From: Bacillus sp. N1-1
GTDB taxonomy: Bacteria > Bacillota > Bacilli > Bacillales > Guptibacillaceae
Reading direction: 5' to 3'
Assembly: GCF_009818105.1 (NCBI RefSeq)
Contig: NZ_CP046564.1
Span: forward strand, 2,046,001 to 2,110,000
DNA: 64,000 bases
The stretch's first letter is position 1; each line of letters starts with the position of its first letter. Position numbers and translations under genes: made by a program. Positions 8,783 to 16,795 of this stretch are shown in pieces. The notes beneath the pieces were generated by a model. It was given only the letters and a program-made list of their open reading frames with translations, searched no databases and had not been told where the DNA came from.

Positions 8783-9271
8783 ATGCTGATTTTAAGTACA
8801 GTTGTAGGAGCGATGATGGCTCTTGCAATGGTAGTGATCAGGTTGAAAGCTTCAAAAAAACCTGCAACGATAAGGAAAATTATACTTCCGCCGTTTTTTA
8901 TGGCGACCGGTTTTTTTATGTTTGTCGTTCCAGATGCAAGGGTTCCGTGGTACGAAGCAATTGAAGCGCTATCAGTAGGCGCAGCTTTTTCGCTGTTGTT
9001 AATTCGTACGTCGAAGTTTGAAATTAAAGATAATCAGATCTATTTAACTCGTTCAAAGGCATTTGCGTTTATTTTGATTGGACTACTATTAGTTCGGATT
9101 ATTTTCAAACTAATCATTGGAGAATCTATACCAGTTCTTCAGACGAGTTCGCTTTTCTTTGTGCTGGCATTTGGAATGATTGTACCGTGGCGAATCTCGA
9201 TGTATTATCAGTTTAAGAAAACAGAGCGAAGTAGAACGCATGGAACAACACTTCATCAAACATTACTATAA
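8783..9271 (+). CDS. ccdC: CcdC family membrane protein
   Basis: 162 residues with several transmembrane helices (MLILSTVVGAMMALAMVVI at the N-terminus, then two further pairs) and the conserved LPPFFMATGFFMFVVP block of CcdC (YneJ). In B. subtilis it sits with ccdA; its role in cytochrome c maturation is not essential. The ATG at 8783 is preferred over GTG 8768, because AGGTGAGGG lies 8 nt before it and the GTG lies inside that site. Confidence 0.88.
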   Translation: MLILSTVVGAMMALAMVVIRLKASKKPATIRKIILPPFFMATGFFMFVVPDARVPWYEAIEALSVGAAFSLLLIRTSKFEIKDNQIYLTRSKAFAFILIGLLLVRIIFKLIIGESIPVLQTSSLFFVLAFGMIVPWRISMYYQFKKTERSRTHGTTLHQTLL

Positions 9272-9305
9272 AAAACTCGTTTAGCATATGCTAAACGAGT
9301 TTTTT
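9268..9305. terminator. Bidirectional terminator between ccdC and the yneK-like gene
   Basis: ACTCGTTTAGCATATGCTAAACGAGT palindrome with an A-run before and a T-run after. Confidence 0.9.
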
Positions 9306-9729
9306 ATTGAAGCAAATGATGATAAGGAGTCATATCGATTCGCTTTTCATTCAGTTTTTTTACGAGCCACTTGTGATCTCGTTTCGGAGTCGCGATAATA
9401 TATCCCCGAATGATTAAATCTTGAGACATGTTTTTTGCTTTTTCTCTTAGCGCAAGCTCACCTATTGTTCCTGCGATTTTATACTTCGCAATATCTCGAA
9501 ACAATTCAGGAACAGGCGAGACCAATTCATCTAAAAGTTTCTTCTGATCACTGCTCCACATATGCTTTGTTTGTTCAATATAGTGTTCTTGCCAGTCGAG
9601 AATAGACTTGCCATCTTCTTTAGGAAGGCGTTTTAAAAACTTCCGAAACATAAAGAACCCACCGATTGCAATCAATGAAATTAAGATTACTGTCCATCCG
9701 ACGATAAACCACTGGAACCATCCTGCCAA
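9304..9729 (-). CDS. yneK: DUF2621 family membrane-anchored protein (YneK-like)
   Basis: About 141 residues. One N-terminal membrane helix (GWFQWFIVGWTVILISLIAI) precedes a soluble domain with KSILDWQEHYIEQTKHMWS and KNMSQDLIIRGYIIATPKRDH, the YneK-type core, with a late DMTPYHH. Function unknown; the domain resembles small proto-chlorophyllide-reductase-like folds, but I would not assign an activity. TTG 9729 is chosen after GAGGTG; a GTG three codons upstream overlaps that site. Left border of the selenium island. Confidence 0.8.
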   Translation of the reverse strand: MAGWFQWFIVGWTVILISLIAIGGFFMFRKFLKRLPKEDGKSILDWQEHYIEQTKHMWSSDQKKLLDELVSPVPELFRDIAKYKIAGTIGELALREKAKNMSQDLIIRGYIIATPKRDHKWLVKKLNEKRIDMTPYHHLLQ

Positions 9730-9739
9730 CGCACTCACC

Positions 9740-10424
9740 TCATGGCATCATAATATAATTGGTTGAATACGGTCACATTATACGCCGAAAGCGCTTTTTA
9801 ATCAAGAGGTATCGGGTTACGTTTAACGGGCCAAGAAATTGGAGTTTCATCATCCTAAAACTAGATGGGGATCCACTAGCAATCTGAAAGTGCGTAGATT
9901 GATAAATTCAAGTAGATCAACGCTCTTAACTGTGTAATTAAAATACTCTTGCATTTCAATTTTGATATTCAAGAATACATAAAAATATTGTCTTTGCTAA
10001 GAAGAGGGGAGGGGAGTGACAGCAACACAGGCATCATCAAAAATATGAGCAGCTTCTATTGTAAGAGTAGCGGAATAGATAGCATTATTGTGTTATAAAA
10101 AATGTTGTGCAGTCGATGTAGTTTTGATGGTGGAGAAAATGCTCGATAAGATTCCTGTCATATGAAAATACATTCGGTTTATCAAGACAAGTTTACAAGT
10201 TGTACGATATGTAAACTGATGATAAATGAAAATATAAGAGAGAACAGTGAGGAGAAATTGTAAACTTTATAAGCTGAATAGATCGTAAAAAACTAGTTAT
10301 AAATCTCGTTATAAATAATGTGCTTCAGCCAGAAATGACTGACAGAATAAATGAAGGGGTGCTGGTTATTCTTGCAGAGCGATTTGTGGAGTTACGATCA
10401 TCTTGCAAATGATTGAAATTTAAT
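9740..10424. other. Non-coding stretch between yneK and selC
   Basis: About 690 bp without a convincing reading frame on either strand, AT-rich. What can be seen: an AAAGCGCTTT core loosely like a CcpA cre site near 9788; a 7-bp inverted repeat GTTTACA/TGTAAAC with a 12-nt spacer at 10191-10216; and a GGGGAGG-preceded GTG at 10016 that runs into a TGA within 11 codons and a TAG soon after. It may be decayed sequence left by insertion of the selenium island. Confidence 0.5.
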
Positions 10425-10521
10425 TGGCGGGACTGTGTGGGAATCGAACCCACCGAAGACGGCACGCGCCTCCCAGGCGGTTTTGAAGACCGTGGCACTC
10501 ACCAGACGTACAACCAGCCCC
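10425..10521 (-). tRNA. selC: Selenocysteine tRNA (tRNA-Sec, anticodon UCA)
   Basis: 97 nt read on the minus strand, starting GGGGCTGG and ending with discriminator G and encoded CCA. The acceptor arm pairs with ACAGTCCC over seven pairs plus a G-A. The T arm is GTGGG-TTCGATT-CCCAC. The anticodon loop CTTCAAA carries TCA (plus-strand TGA at 10484-10486). A long variable arm has GGC/GCC at its tip. Long variable arm, extended acceptor and UCA anticodon together identify tRNA-Sec. It is charged with Ser, converted by SelA and delivered by SelB to UGA codons. Confidence 0.95.
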
Positions 10522-10542
10522 GTAATATAATGTACTTTTCAT

Positions 10543-10571
10543 ATAATAACCGAATGAATAGAAATATTCAA
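10543..10571 (-). promoter_or_regulatory. Candidate selC promoter
   Basis: On the minus strand TTGAAT, 17-bp spacer, TATTAT, ending 21 bp before the tRNA 5' end. Confidence 0.55.
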
Positions 10572-10669
10572 CGCAAGTGCTCAAAATGATTATTTCAGAA
10601 AAATGAATAGTAAACTTTGTAGTAAATTTTTACTTTAAGACGATTGCGTAGTTCCTCTTAGCAGAAAGG

Positions 10670-10762
10670 TGTCGAATAAAGTCTGAATGCAGTATAAGTA
10701 GCTTGTTCTTTTGTGAAAATCGACAAAAATCGTTTTATTTTACGAAATTCGTGTTTTCGACA
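10670..10762. promoter_or_regulatory. Cluster of Spo0A-like boxes between selC and selB
   Basis: Two exact 0A cores, TGTCGAA at 10670-10676 and TTCGACA at 10756-10762, and a one-mismatch copy ATCGACA at 10719-10725. No gene is seen in the remainder of 10522-11017. Confidence 0.45.
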
Positions 10763-10953
10763 AATTAACCAATAGAACAGTTTTCTATAACGAACTGATA
10801 CAGTTTATCGAGTGATACAGATCGTAAATAGAGTTATAACAGTTGTGGCTGTGGATAGCTGTGAATAACTTTTTTCACCATACAGCATTGAATAAATATA
10901 CAGGGGTGTATAAAAGGAAATTCCACCATTCTTTTAAACGCAATGGTTTAAAT

Positions 10954-10982
10954 TTGCATCCTGTACCTACATTTATTACTGT
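10954..10982 (+). promoter_or_regulatory. Candidate selB promoter
   Basis: TTGCAT, 17-bp spacer, TACTGT, ending 35 bp before the selB start. Confidence 0.5.
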
Positions 10983-11017
10983 TAATAGAAGATGACAGGT
11001 GATAGGCAGGTGTAAGC

Positions 11018-12898
11018 ATGAACTATTATACGATTGGACTAGCAGGCCACATTGACCATGGAAAAACGACGTTAACAGGCGCATTAACAGGTGTTGATAC
11101 GGATCGGTTGAAAGAAGAGAAGGAACGAAACATTTCCATTGAACCAGGATTCGCTCCGTTTCAACTATCCGATGACATGAAAGTCTCGATCATTGATGTT
11201 CCGGGTCATGAACGATTTATTCGCCAAATGATTGCTGGGGTTGCTGGTATTGATCTAGTTGTTCCAGTTGTAGCGGCTGATGAAGGAGTGATGCCACAAA
11301 CGCGAGAACATCTAGAGATTTTATCGCTTCTAGGTATCCAGCGATCGATTATTGCGATCACGAAAGCGGATATGGTGGAGGAAGACATGCTTTCTCTCGT
11401 GCAAGAAGATATTCTTGAATACATAAAAGGAACCGGGTTTGAAGGATCAAAGATTCATATCGTTGATGGCAAAAGTGGAAGAGGCGTTGCTGAGCTTAAA
11501 AATAGTCTTCACTCTTTTCTTATCAACACACCTTCAAGAAATAAAGCTGGAGCACTGAGATTACCAATTGATCAAGTATTTACTCTACAAGGCCACGGCA
11601 CGATTGCACGAGGAACGATTTTTGATGGAGAGCTTAAAGAAGGAGAACTTGTTACACTACTTCCTGATGGCGTAGAAGCGCGAGTAAGACAAATACAAAC
11701 GCACAGTACAAAGGTGGAGCGAGCTTTTGCGGGCGAGCGAGTTGCGGTGAATCTGGCCGGACCAGATCGGCAACAGATGGTTAGGGGACAAGTCATTGTT
11801 AATTCCAATCACTATCCTGTTACGTCGACCATTGACCTTTCATTTATGAAAGCTCTTACGATGGCTCATGACTTGAAACAGCGAGCTGAAGTAACGGTAC
11901 ACATTGGAACGGCTGAGGTAAGAGGAACGATTGTCTTTTTCGATCGCAATACGCTTGAGGCAGGGAATCGAGAAGAACTCTTCTGCCAGATTAGACTCCA
12001 TGGACCTATTACCGCTAAAAAAAGTGATCGCGTTATCGTAAGACGTCCTTCTCCGGTTGAAACAATTGGAGGCGGCAGTATTCTTAATGTGGCAGGAGAG
12101 AAATATAAATTTGGCGCTGAAACAATCGCGAAATTTGAACAAATGATGAAAGGGTCGCCAGCTGAACAGCTTGAGCAGATTCTTGAATCAGAGCAACTGC
12201 TATCAAATGAACAAGTTATGCAGCAAATCGGTTTAAATGAGGAAGCGTTTCGCCAGCTTAAGGATGATGATCACCTTGTCTTTATTGACGGTGGTGTAAC
12301 TTCACAAAATGTTTTTACGCGAGTTGTTGAAGCGATTCATAAGAATTTGGAAGCGGCACATAAACAATTTCCAATGCGAAAAGGTCCACGGAAAGCGGAA
12401 GTTGTGCAGGAGTTAAAGAAAACTTATCCTAAAAAAGTAATAGATGCCGTCTTGAGCATTCAGCTTCAGGAAGAGTTGCAACAAAAAGGGCCATTTCTTT
12501 CCATGCGGACTTTTCAGCCATCGCTACCAGCCGCATGGAAAGCGCGCATGACAAAGGTGCTGAAGCATTTAGAGGAGCAGGGTATTAATGTTTCGCCAGT
12601 GGATCGTTTAATCGATGAGCAGCAAATTCCAGATCCATATAAGACGGAGCTTAAGAACTATATGTTGGAGGAAGAGATTGCAGTTAAATTAACAGACGAG
12701 CTTTATGTGCATGTTGAAAGTTGGAAGCAAACCATTGCATCTTTAAAAGCGGAAACAGATCAAGCCTTTACGTTACAGGAGGCGAAAGATGTTCTTAATG
12801 TAAGTCGAAAGTATCTAGTGCCGATCCTAGAGAAGCTTGATAGCGAAGGATATACCGTAAGAAAAGATCAGGAGAGATATTGGAGAATAGAGAAATAG
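11018..12898 (+). CDS. selB: Selenocysteine-specific translation elongation factor SelB
   Basis: 626 residues. GTPase motifs: G1 [10 protein letters not shown]3 DVPGHERF, G4 TKAD. EF-Tu-like domains II-III follow, then a C-terminal region of winged helices (about residues 370-626, ending in [18 protein letters not shown]) that grips the SECIS hairpin. SelB-GTP carries Sec-tRNA to the ribosome only at UGA codons followed by a SECIS. First gene of a run with the downstream transporter genes (24 nt gap). Two in-window target genes exist, selD and rdx. Confidence 0.97.
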   Translation: MNYYTIGLAGHIDHGKTTLTGALTGVDTDRLKEEKERNISIEPGFAPFQLSDDMKVSIIDVPGHERFIRQMIAGVAGIDLVVPVVAADEGVMPQTREHLEILSLLGIQRSIIAITKADMVEEDMLSLVQEDILEYIKGTGFEGSKIHIVDGKSGRGVAELKNSLHSFLINTPSRNKAGALRLPIDQVFTLQGHGTIARGTIFDGELKEGELVTLLPDGVEARVRQIQTHSTKVERAFAGERVAVNLAGPDRQQMVRGQVIVNSNHYPVTSTIDLSFMKALTMAHDLKQRAEVTVHIGTAEVRGTIVFFDRNTLEAGNREELFCQIRLHGPITAKKSDRVIVRRPSPVETIGGGSILNVAGEKYKFGAETIAKFEQMMKGSPAEQLEQILESEQLLSNEQVMQQIGLNEEAFRQLKDDDHLVFIDGGVTSQNVFTRVVEAIHKNLEAAHKQFPMRKGPRKAEVVQELKKTYPKKVIDAVLSIQLQEELQQKGPFLSMRTFQPSLPAAWKARMTKVLKHLEEQGINVSPVDRLIDEQQIPDPYKTELKNYMLEEEIAVKLTDELYVHVESWKQTIASLKAETDQAFTLQEAKDVLNVSRKYLVPILEKLDSEGYTVRKDQERYWRIEK

Positions 12899-12922
12899 AT
12901 TGAAACTGAGGAGTGGAGAAAC

Positions 12923-13825
12923 ATGAAAAAAGCGATTCTTTTTATAATGGTGCTTATGCTCGGCATTCTTGCGGCATGTAGCTCGAATGAGAACGAAAAT
13001 GCTTCAAAAGATAATAGTGAAAAAGAAGAAGGTGCCTTTACGATTGGTGTAATCCCAGTTCAAACAGAAGGTGAAATTGAAGAAGCGATGACGAAGCTTC
13101 AAGGTGAGCTTTCAGAAAAACTTGATCGTGATGTTGAAATTACAACGTTTCCTGACTATAACGGTGTTGTGGAAGCGATGAACTATGATCAAATTGATAT
13201 GGCTTATTTTGGTCCGCTTACGTATGTGATTGCGCACGAGAAAAGTGGTGCGAAAGCCATTGTGACTCAGTTGATCGACAGTGAGCCTTTCTACCATTCT
13301 TACATCATTACAAATACAGAAAATGAGTGGGAGACGCTTGAAGATTACCTTGAAAATAGTAAGGAAAGAAGCTTTGCATTTGGCGATCCTAACTCAACAT
13401 CAGGTTCATTGATTCCTTCAATAGAGCTCCAAGATCGCGATGTCTTTGAAGATCAGGATACAAATGATTTTGCTTCTGTTGCCTATACTGGCTCACACGA
13501 TGCAACAGCTTTATCTGTTCAAAATAAACAGGTTGACGCAGGCGCAATTGATAGTGCGATTTATAATCAGTTGCTTGAATCAGGGAAAATTGATGGAGAC
13601 AAGCTTAAAGTGATATGGGAATCTGAAAAGCTTTTCCAATATCCATGGGCTGTTTCTAAAGGAACGGATGAAGAAACGATTGATCAGCTACAGAATGCAT
13701 TTCTAGCTATTGAAGATGAAACGATTTTAAATGCATTTGGGGCATCAGGATTTACGAAAGCAAATAACGAAGATTATGAGAGCATTAGAAGCGCTGCTGA
13801 AAAGCAAGGGTTGTTAACGAAGTAG
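12923..13825 (+). CDS. PhnD-like substrate-binding lipoprotein; candidate selenium oxyanion binder
   Basis: 300 residues. The signal peptide ends in the lipobox LAAC. The mature part is a PhnD/PtxB-type binding fold: TIGVIPVQTEGEIEEAM, then MAYFGPLTYVIAHEK, then FGDPNSTSGSLIP and TGSHDATALSVQNKQVDAGAID. Family members bind phosphonate, phosphite or similar oxyanions outside the membrane. Placement between selB and selD, with permease and ATPase behind it, suggests a selenium compound; I recall a related family annotated as putative selenate binding protein. Substrate is inferred, not shown. Confidence 0.85.
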   Translation: MKKAILFIMVLMLGILAACSSNENENASKDNSEKEEGAFTIGVIPVQTEGEIEEAMTKLQGELSEKLDRDVEITTFPDYNGVVEAMNYDQIDMAYFGPLTYVIAHEKSGAKAIVTQLIDSEPFYHSYIITNTENEWETLEDYLENSKERSFAFGDPNSTSGSLIPSIELQDRDVFEDQDTNDFASVAYTGSHDATALSVQNKQVDAGAIDSAIYNQLLESGKIDGDKLKVIWESEKLFQYPWAVSKGTDEETIDQLQNAFLAIEDETILNAFGASGFTKANNEDYESIRSAAEKQGLLTK

Positions 13826-13826
13826 A

Positions 13827-14579
13827 ATGGCCTGGTTTAAGTGGAAGCACCTTATTCTATTTTTTATGGTCATCGGATTAATGGCGTGGAGCATAGATGT
13901 TACGGAGTTTGATGTAAGGAAGTTCAGTCAATTTAACAATATGATCGATTTTCTGTCGAACTGGTTTCCGTTAAATACATCGGTGCTTCCAACCATGTTA
14001 AAAGCAAGTCTTGTTACACTGGGAATGGCGTTTCTAGGAAGCTTTGTCGGCTTACTTGTTGCGTTACCCGTTAGCTTACTTGCTGCTAAAAATACGGCGG
14101 GGCCATTTTATGGGCCTGCGCGTGTTGGTTTAAGTTTTGTCCGTTCGATTCCGGAAATCGTACTAGGGTTAATGTTCCTTACGATTGTTGGACCTGGACC
14201 ATTTGCGGCAACGATTGCGATCATTGTTCATAATGCGAGTGTTCTCTCTAAATTAATTGCAGAATTAATTGAAGCGGCTGATAAAGGCCCACAAGAGGCC
14301 ATGAAGGCAGTTGGGGCAAGACCGCTAACAGGCGCGCTGTTTTCAGTCTTTCCTCAAATTTGGCCAAACGTCCTGTCACATTATTTTTATCGATTTGAAG
14401 TTGCGATTCGAACTTCGTTAATGCTCGGTTTAGTTGGCGGGGGAGGAATTGGACAACAGCTGTTTGTTCATTTTAAAACATTCCAATACTCGACCGTTGC
14501 GGTTGATGTGATGCTGATTATGATCATTGTCATTGTTGTTGATTTTCTCGGAAGTAGGGTGAGACAATATGTCATGTAA
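13827..14579 (+). CDS. PhnE-like ABC transporter permease
   Basis: 250 residues, about six membrane helices. The EAA loop that docks the ATPase is visible as EAADKGPQEAMKAVGARP near residue 150, and FVRSIPEIVLGLMFL is typical of PhnE. ATG lies 1 nt after the binding-protein stop and the gene overlaps the ATPase gene by 11 nt, so the three are translated together. It should form the membrane channel of the importer in the selenium island. Confidence 0.88.
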   Translation: MAWFKWKHLILFFMVIGLMAWSIDVTEFDVRKFSQFNNMIDFLSNWFPLNTSVLPTMLKASLVTLGMAFLGSFVGLLVALPVSLLAAKNTAGPFYGPARVGLSFVRSIPEIVLGLMFLTIVGPGPFAATIAIIVHNASVLSKLIAELIEAADKGPQEAMKAVGARPLTGALFSVFPQIWPNVLSHYFYRFEVAIRTSLMLGLVGGGGIGQQLFVHFKTFQYSTVAVDVMLIMIIVIVVDFLGSRVRQYVM

Positions 14580-15324
14580 TGAAGCGTTGTTAATGGTTGA
14601 AAATGCATCCGTGCGCTATCAAAATGCTGAATCGTATGCGTTGGATCATGTTTCTCTCACCTTTCAAAGAGGCGAATTTGTTTGTATATTAGGAAAAACG
14701 GGCGCTGGTAAGTCAACGCTCATTCGGACGTTAAATGGCCTGCAGTCTTTAACTGAAGGGGACATTATTTATAATGGTCGTTCTTTCCAAACGCTCGATC
14801 GAGAAGGGTTAAGGAGACAAAGGCGAAGTATGGGGATGATTTTTCAGCATAATCAGCTGATTCCTCGTTTAACGGTTAAGCAAAACGTCTACACGGGTTT
14901 ATTCGGTTCTCGATCAACCATTCGCAACCTCGCTGGCTTATTCAATGAAAGTGAAAAAAAACTTGCGAGAGACGTTATCGAACAAGTTGAACTGCTGCCT
15001 CATTTAAATAAGCGGGTAGATTTATTGAGTGGAGGGCAAAGGCAACGGGTCGGCATTGCCCGAGCGCTTGCCCAATCGCCTGATGTTTTTCTTGGAGATG
15101 AGCCAGTAGCAAGTCTTGATCCGGGTACGGCTAATCGCATTTTTCAACTCATTCACCGTCTGCATGAGGAGCGGAACTTATTAACGATTATTAACGTTCA
15201 TGATGTAAAACTAGCGAAAAGGTACGCGTCTAGAATTGTGGCATTAAAAGAAGGTCGCGTTGTATTTGATGACCGACCAGAAGCGCTTACTGAGGAATTA
15301 GAAGATATGCTGTATGAAATATAA
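14569..15324 (+). CDS. PhnC-like ABC transporter ATP-binding protein
   Basis: 251 residues. Walker A GKTGAGKST near residue 42, Q-loop in MIFQHNQLIPRLTV, signature LSGGQRQR, Walker B VFLGDEP, then ASLDPGTA and a switch His in NVHD. QLIPRLTV and ASLDPGTA fit the PhnC branch. It energises uptake with the two preceding genes. The run ends in a bidirectional terminator that also ends selD from the other side. Confidence 0.92.
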   Translation: MSCNEALLMVENASVRYQNAESYALDHVSLTFQRGEFVCILGKTGAGKSTLIRTLNGLQSLTEGDIIYNGRSFQTLDREGLRRQRRSMGMIFQHNQLIPRLTVKQNVYTGLFGSRSTIRNLAGLFNESEKKLARDVIEQVELLPHLNKRVDLLSGGQRQRVGIARALAQSPDVFLGDEPVASLDPGTANRIFQLIHRLHEERNLLTIINVHDVKLAKRYASRIVALKEGRVVFDDRPEALTEELEDMLYEI

Positions 15325-15358
15325 AAAGGAAGTTGGGGATTTCCCCAACTTCCTTTTT
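15323..15358. terminator. Bidirectional terminator between phnC-like gene and selD
   Basis: AAAAAGGAAGTTGGGGA pairs with TCCCCAACTTCCTTTTT. Confidence 0.92.
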
Positions 15359-16406
15359 ATTTGCTTGCGGTGATCGCAAATGCATCTTTTTCATTTACAT
15401 GACCGACAATGTAAGCAGATTTCCCTTTGGTATTCATCCGTGATACATATTCATTCGCTTCATGCTCAGGCAAGCTAATTAATAGGCCGCCAGAAGTTAC
15501 CGCATCACATAAAATGAACTGCTCAAGTTCTGTTAGGTTTTCGTATCTGACAGATTCAGCAATCCAGCGGTGATTTGCTTTTGATCCACCCGGGATATAA
15601 CCTTGCTCCGCTAGCTCAACTGTGCCAGGTAAAATAGGCACGTTGTTATAGTTGATCTGAATGCTAACGTTGCTTCCAGTTGCCATTTCATAAGCATGTC
15701 CGAGTAAACCGAAGCCGGTAACATCTGTAACTGCATTAGGTGATAAACCAGATAGTTCTTCGGCTGCGGTTTTGTTTAGCTCAGCCATCGTTTCTGATAC
15801 GCGCTGAAGCTGTTCAGCGGTTAGCTTTTCAGGTTTAATGGCAGTTGTTTGTATGCCGACGCCAATAGGCTTTGTTAACACCATCGCGTCTCCCGGCTTG
15901 GCCCCAACGTTCATAAGGATTTCATTTGGGTGAACGAGACCCGTCACAGATAAACCAAACTTCGGCTCCTGATCATCAATTGAGTGTCCTCCGGCAGTAA
16001 CAGCCCCTGCTTCATCCACTTTATCAGCAGCGCCTTTCAATATTTCTGCAAGGATGGAAGGGTCTAAAGATTTGATCGGAAAACCGACAATATTAAGAAC
16101 GGTTTTCGGAACTCCACCCATTGCATAGACATCGCTTAATGAATTGGCCGCTGCAATTTGACCAAACATATATGGATCATCAACGATAGGTGTAAAGAAG
16201 TCTACCGTTTGAATCATGGCGAGTTCATCAGTTAGGCGGTACACGCCTGCATCATCGGAGGTTTCCACACCGACAAGTAAATTTGGATCTTTTTTCTTAT
16301 TAGGTAATTGACGCAAAACTTGCGTCAGGTCCTCAGGACCGATTTTGCATCCTCAACCACCTTTTGTCGATAGGGATGTTAAACGGATGTTTTCTTGATT
16401 TGACAT
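15357..16406 (-). CDS. selD: Selenophosphate synthetase SelD, itself a selenoprotein (UGA at codon 18)
   Basis: 349 residues if the TGA at 16353-16355 is read as selenocysteine. The N-terminus then holds the active-site loop GGUGCKIGPEDL, where other SelD proteins have Sec or Cys, followed by KDPNLLVGVETSDDAGVY and the AIRS-type ATP-binding core (DFFTPIVDDPYMFG, GGHSIDDQEPKFG, DVTGFGLLGH). It makes selenophosphate from selenide and ATP. The start ATG follows AGGAGGTGGTT. A plain frame search begins at an internal TTG (16316) and loses the catalytic loop. Right after the UGA are two perfect hairpins. Confidence 0.96.
16309..16352 (-). promoter_or_regulatory. SECIS element of selD
   Basis: On the minus strand, after the UGA: GGTCC-TGA-GGACC (16340-16328), then the 8-bp stem TGACGCAA/TTGCGTCA with loop GTT (16327-16309). 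The loop G is 34 nt after the UGA, within the usual bacterial SECIS distance. The GTT loop matches that of the rdx element. Confidence 0.85.
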
Positions 16407-16501
16407 ATAACCACCTCCTAACATGAGTATAAATCTTTTCATCGTATTTTTGAAATGATATAGTATGTACAACTTGAAATTCATTAGAGGAGGTAGCCTA
16501 T

Positions 16502-16747
16502 ATGAAGTATCATGTAACGATCGAATTTTGCATGCAGTGAAACTATGCTCCTAAAGCCGCGAGTTTCGCGGAAGCATTATTTAACCATTTCAGACAGGAA
16601 ATTAGTTCACTAGAAATGATACCGGGTTCTGGTGGTGTGTTCGAAGTGACAATAAATGATCAGCGGATGCATTCAAAAAAAGAATCAGGTCAATACCCGG
16701 AAGTAGAAGCATTTATTAAGAAAATGGAAAGCAGAACGTTCGAGTAG
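16502..16747 (+). CDS. Rdx/SelW-family selenoprotein (CxxU), UGA at codon 13
   Basis: 81 residues with TGA at 16538-16540 read as Sec. The N-terminus VTIEFCMQUNYAPKA is the C-x-x-U redox motif of the Rdx family (SelW, SelT, SelH relatives). The rest fits too: MIPGSGGVFEVTIND and SKKESGQYPEVEAFI. Rdx proteins have a thioredoxin-like fold and a presumed thiol redox role. The frame is open on both sides of the TGA and starts 8 nt after GAGGAGGT. A SECIS hairpin follows directly. Conventional gene calling misses it. It lies between divergent selD and selA. Confidence 0.95.
16541..16577 (+). promoter_or_regulatory. SECIS element of the rdx selenoprotein gene
   Basis: Perfect inner stem CCGCGA/TCGCGG (16557-16562 with 16566-16571) with loop GTT. 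An outer stem ATGCT/AGCAT (16545-16549 with 16573-16577) encloses it. The loop G is 23 nt after the UGA. Confidence 0.88.
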
Positions 16748-16775
16748 GGCACCCCGTTGTAGGGTGCCTTTCGTT
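16748..16775 (+). terminator. Terminator after rdx
   Basis: GGCACCC/GGGTGCC stem, then a T-rich run. selA starts 49 nt after the rdx stop, so this may only partly stop transcription. Confidence 0.65.
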
Positions 16776-16795
16776 TCGATATAGGAGTTGAGATT

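Noticed and set aside
9783..9800. CcpA cre site near yneK
   Set aside because: Only the AAAGCGCTTT core fits; the outer bases do not match the consensus.
10016..10078. Short GTG frame with an in-frame TGA as a further selenoprotein
   Set aside because: It reaches a TAG 9 codons after the TGA, has no C-x-x-U or other known Sec context and no SECIS-like hairpin.
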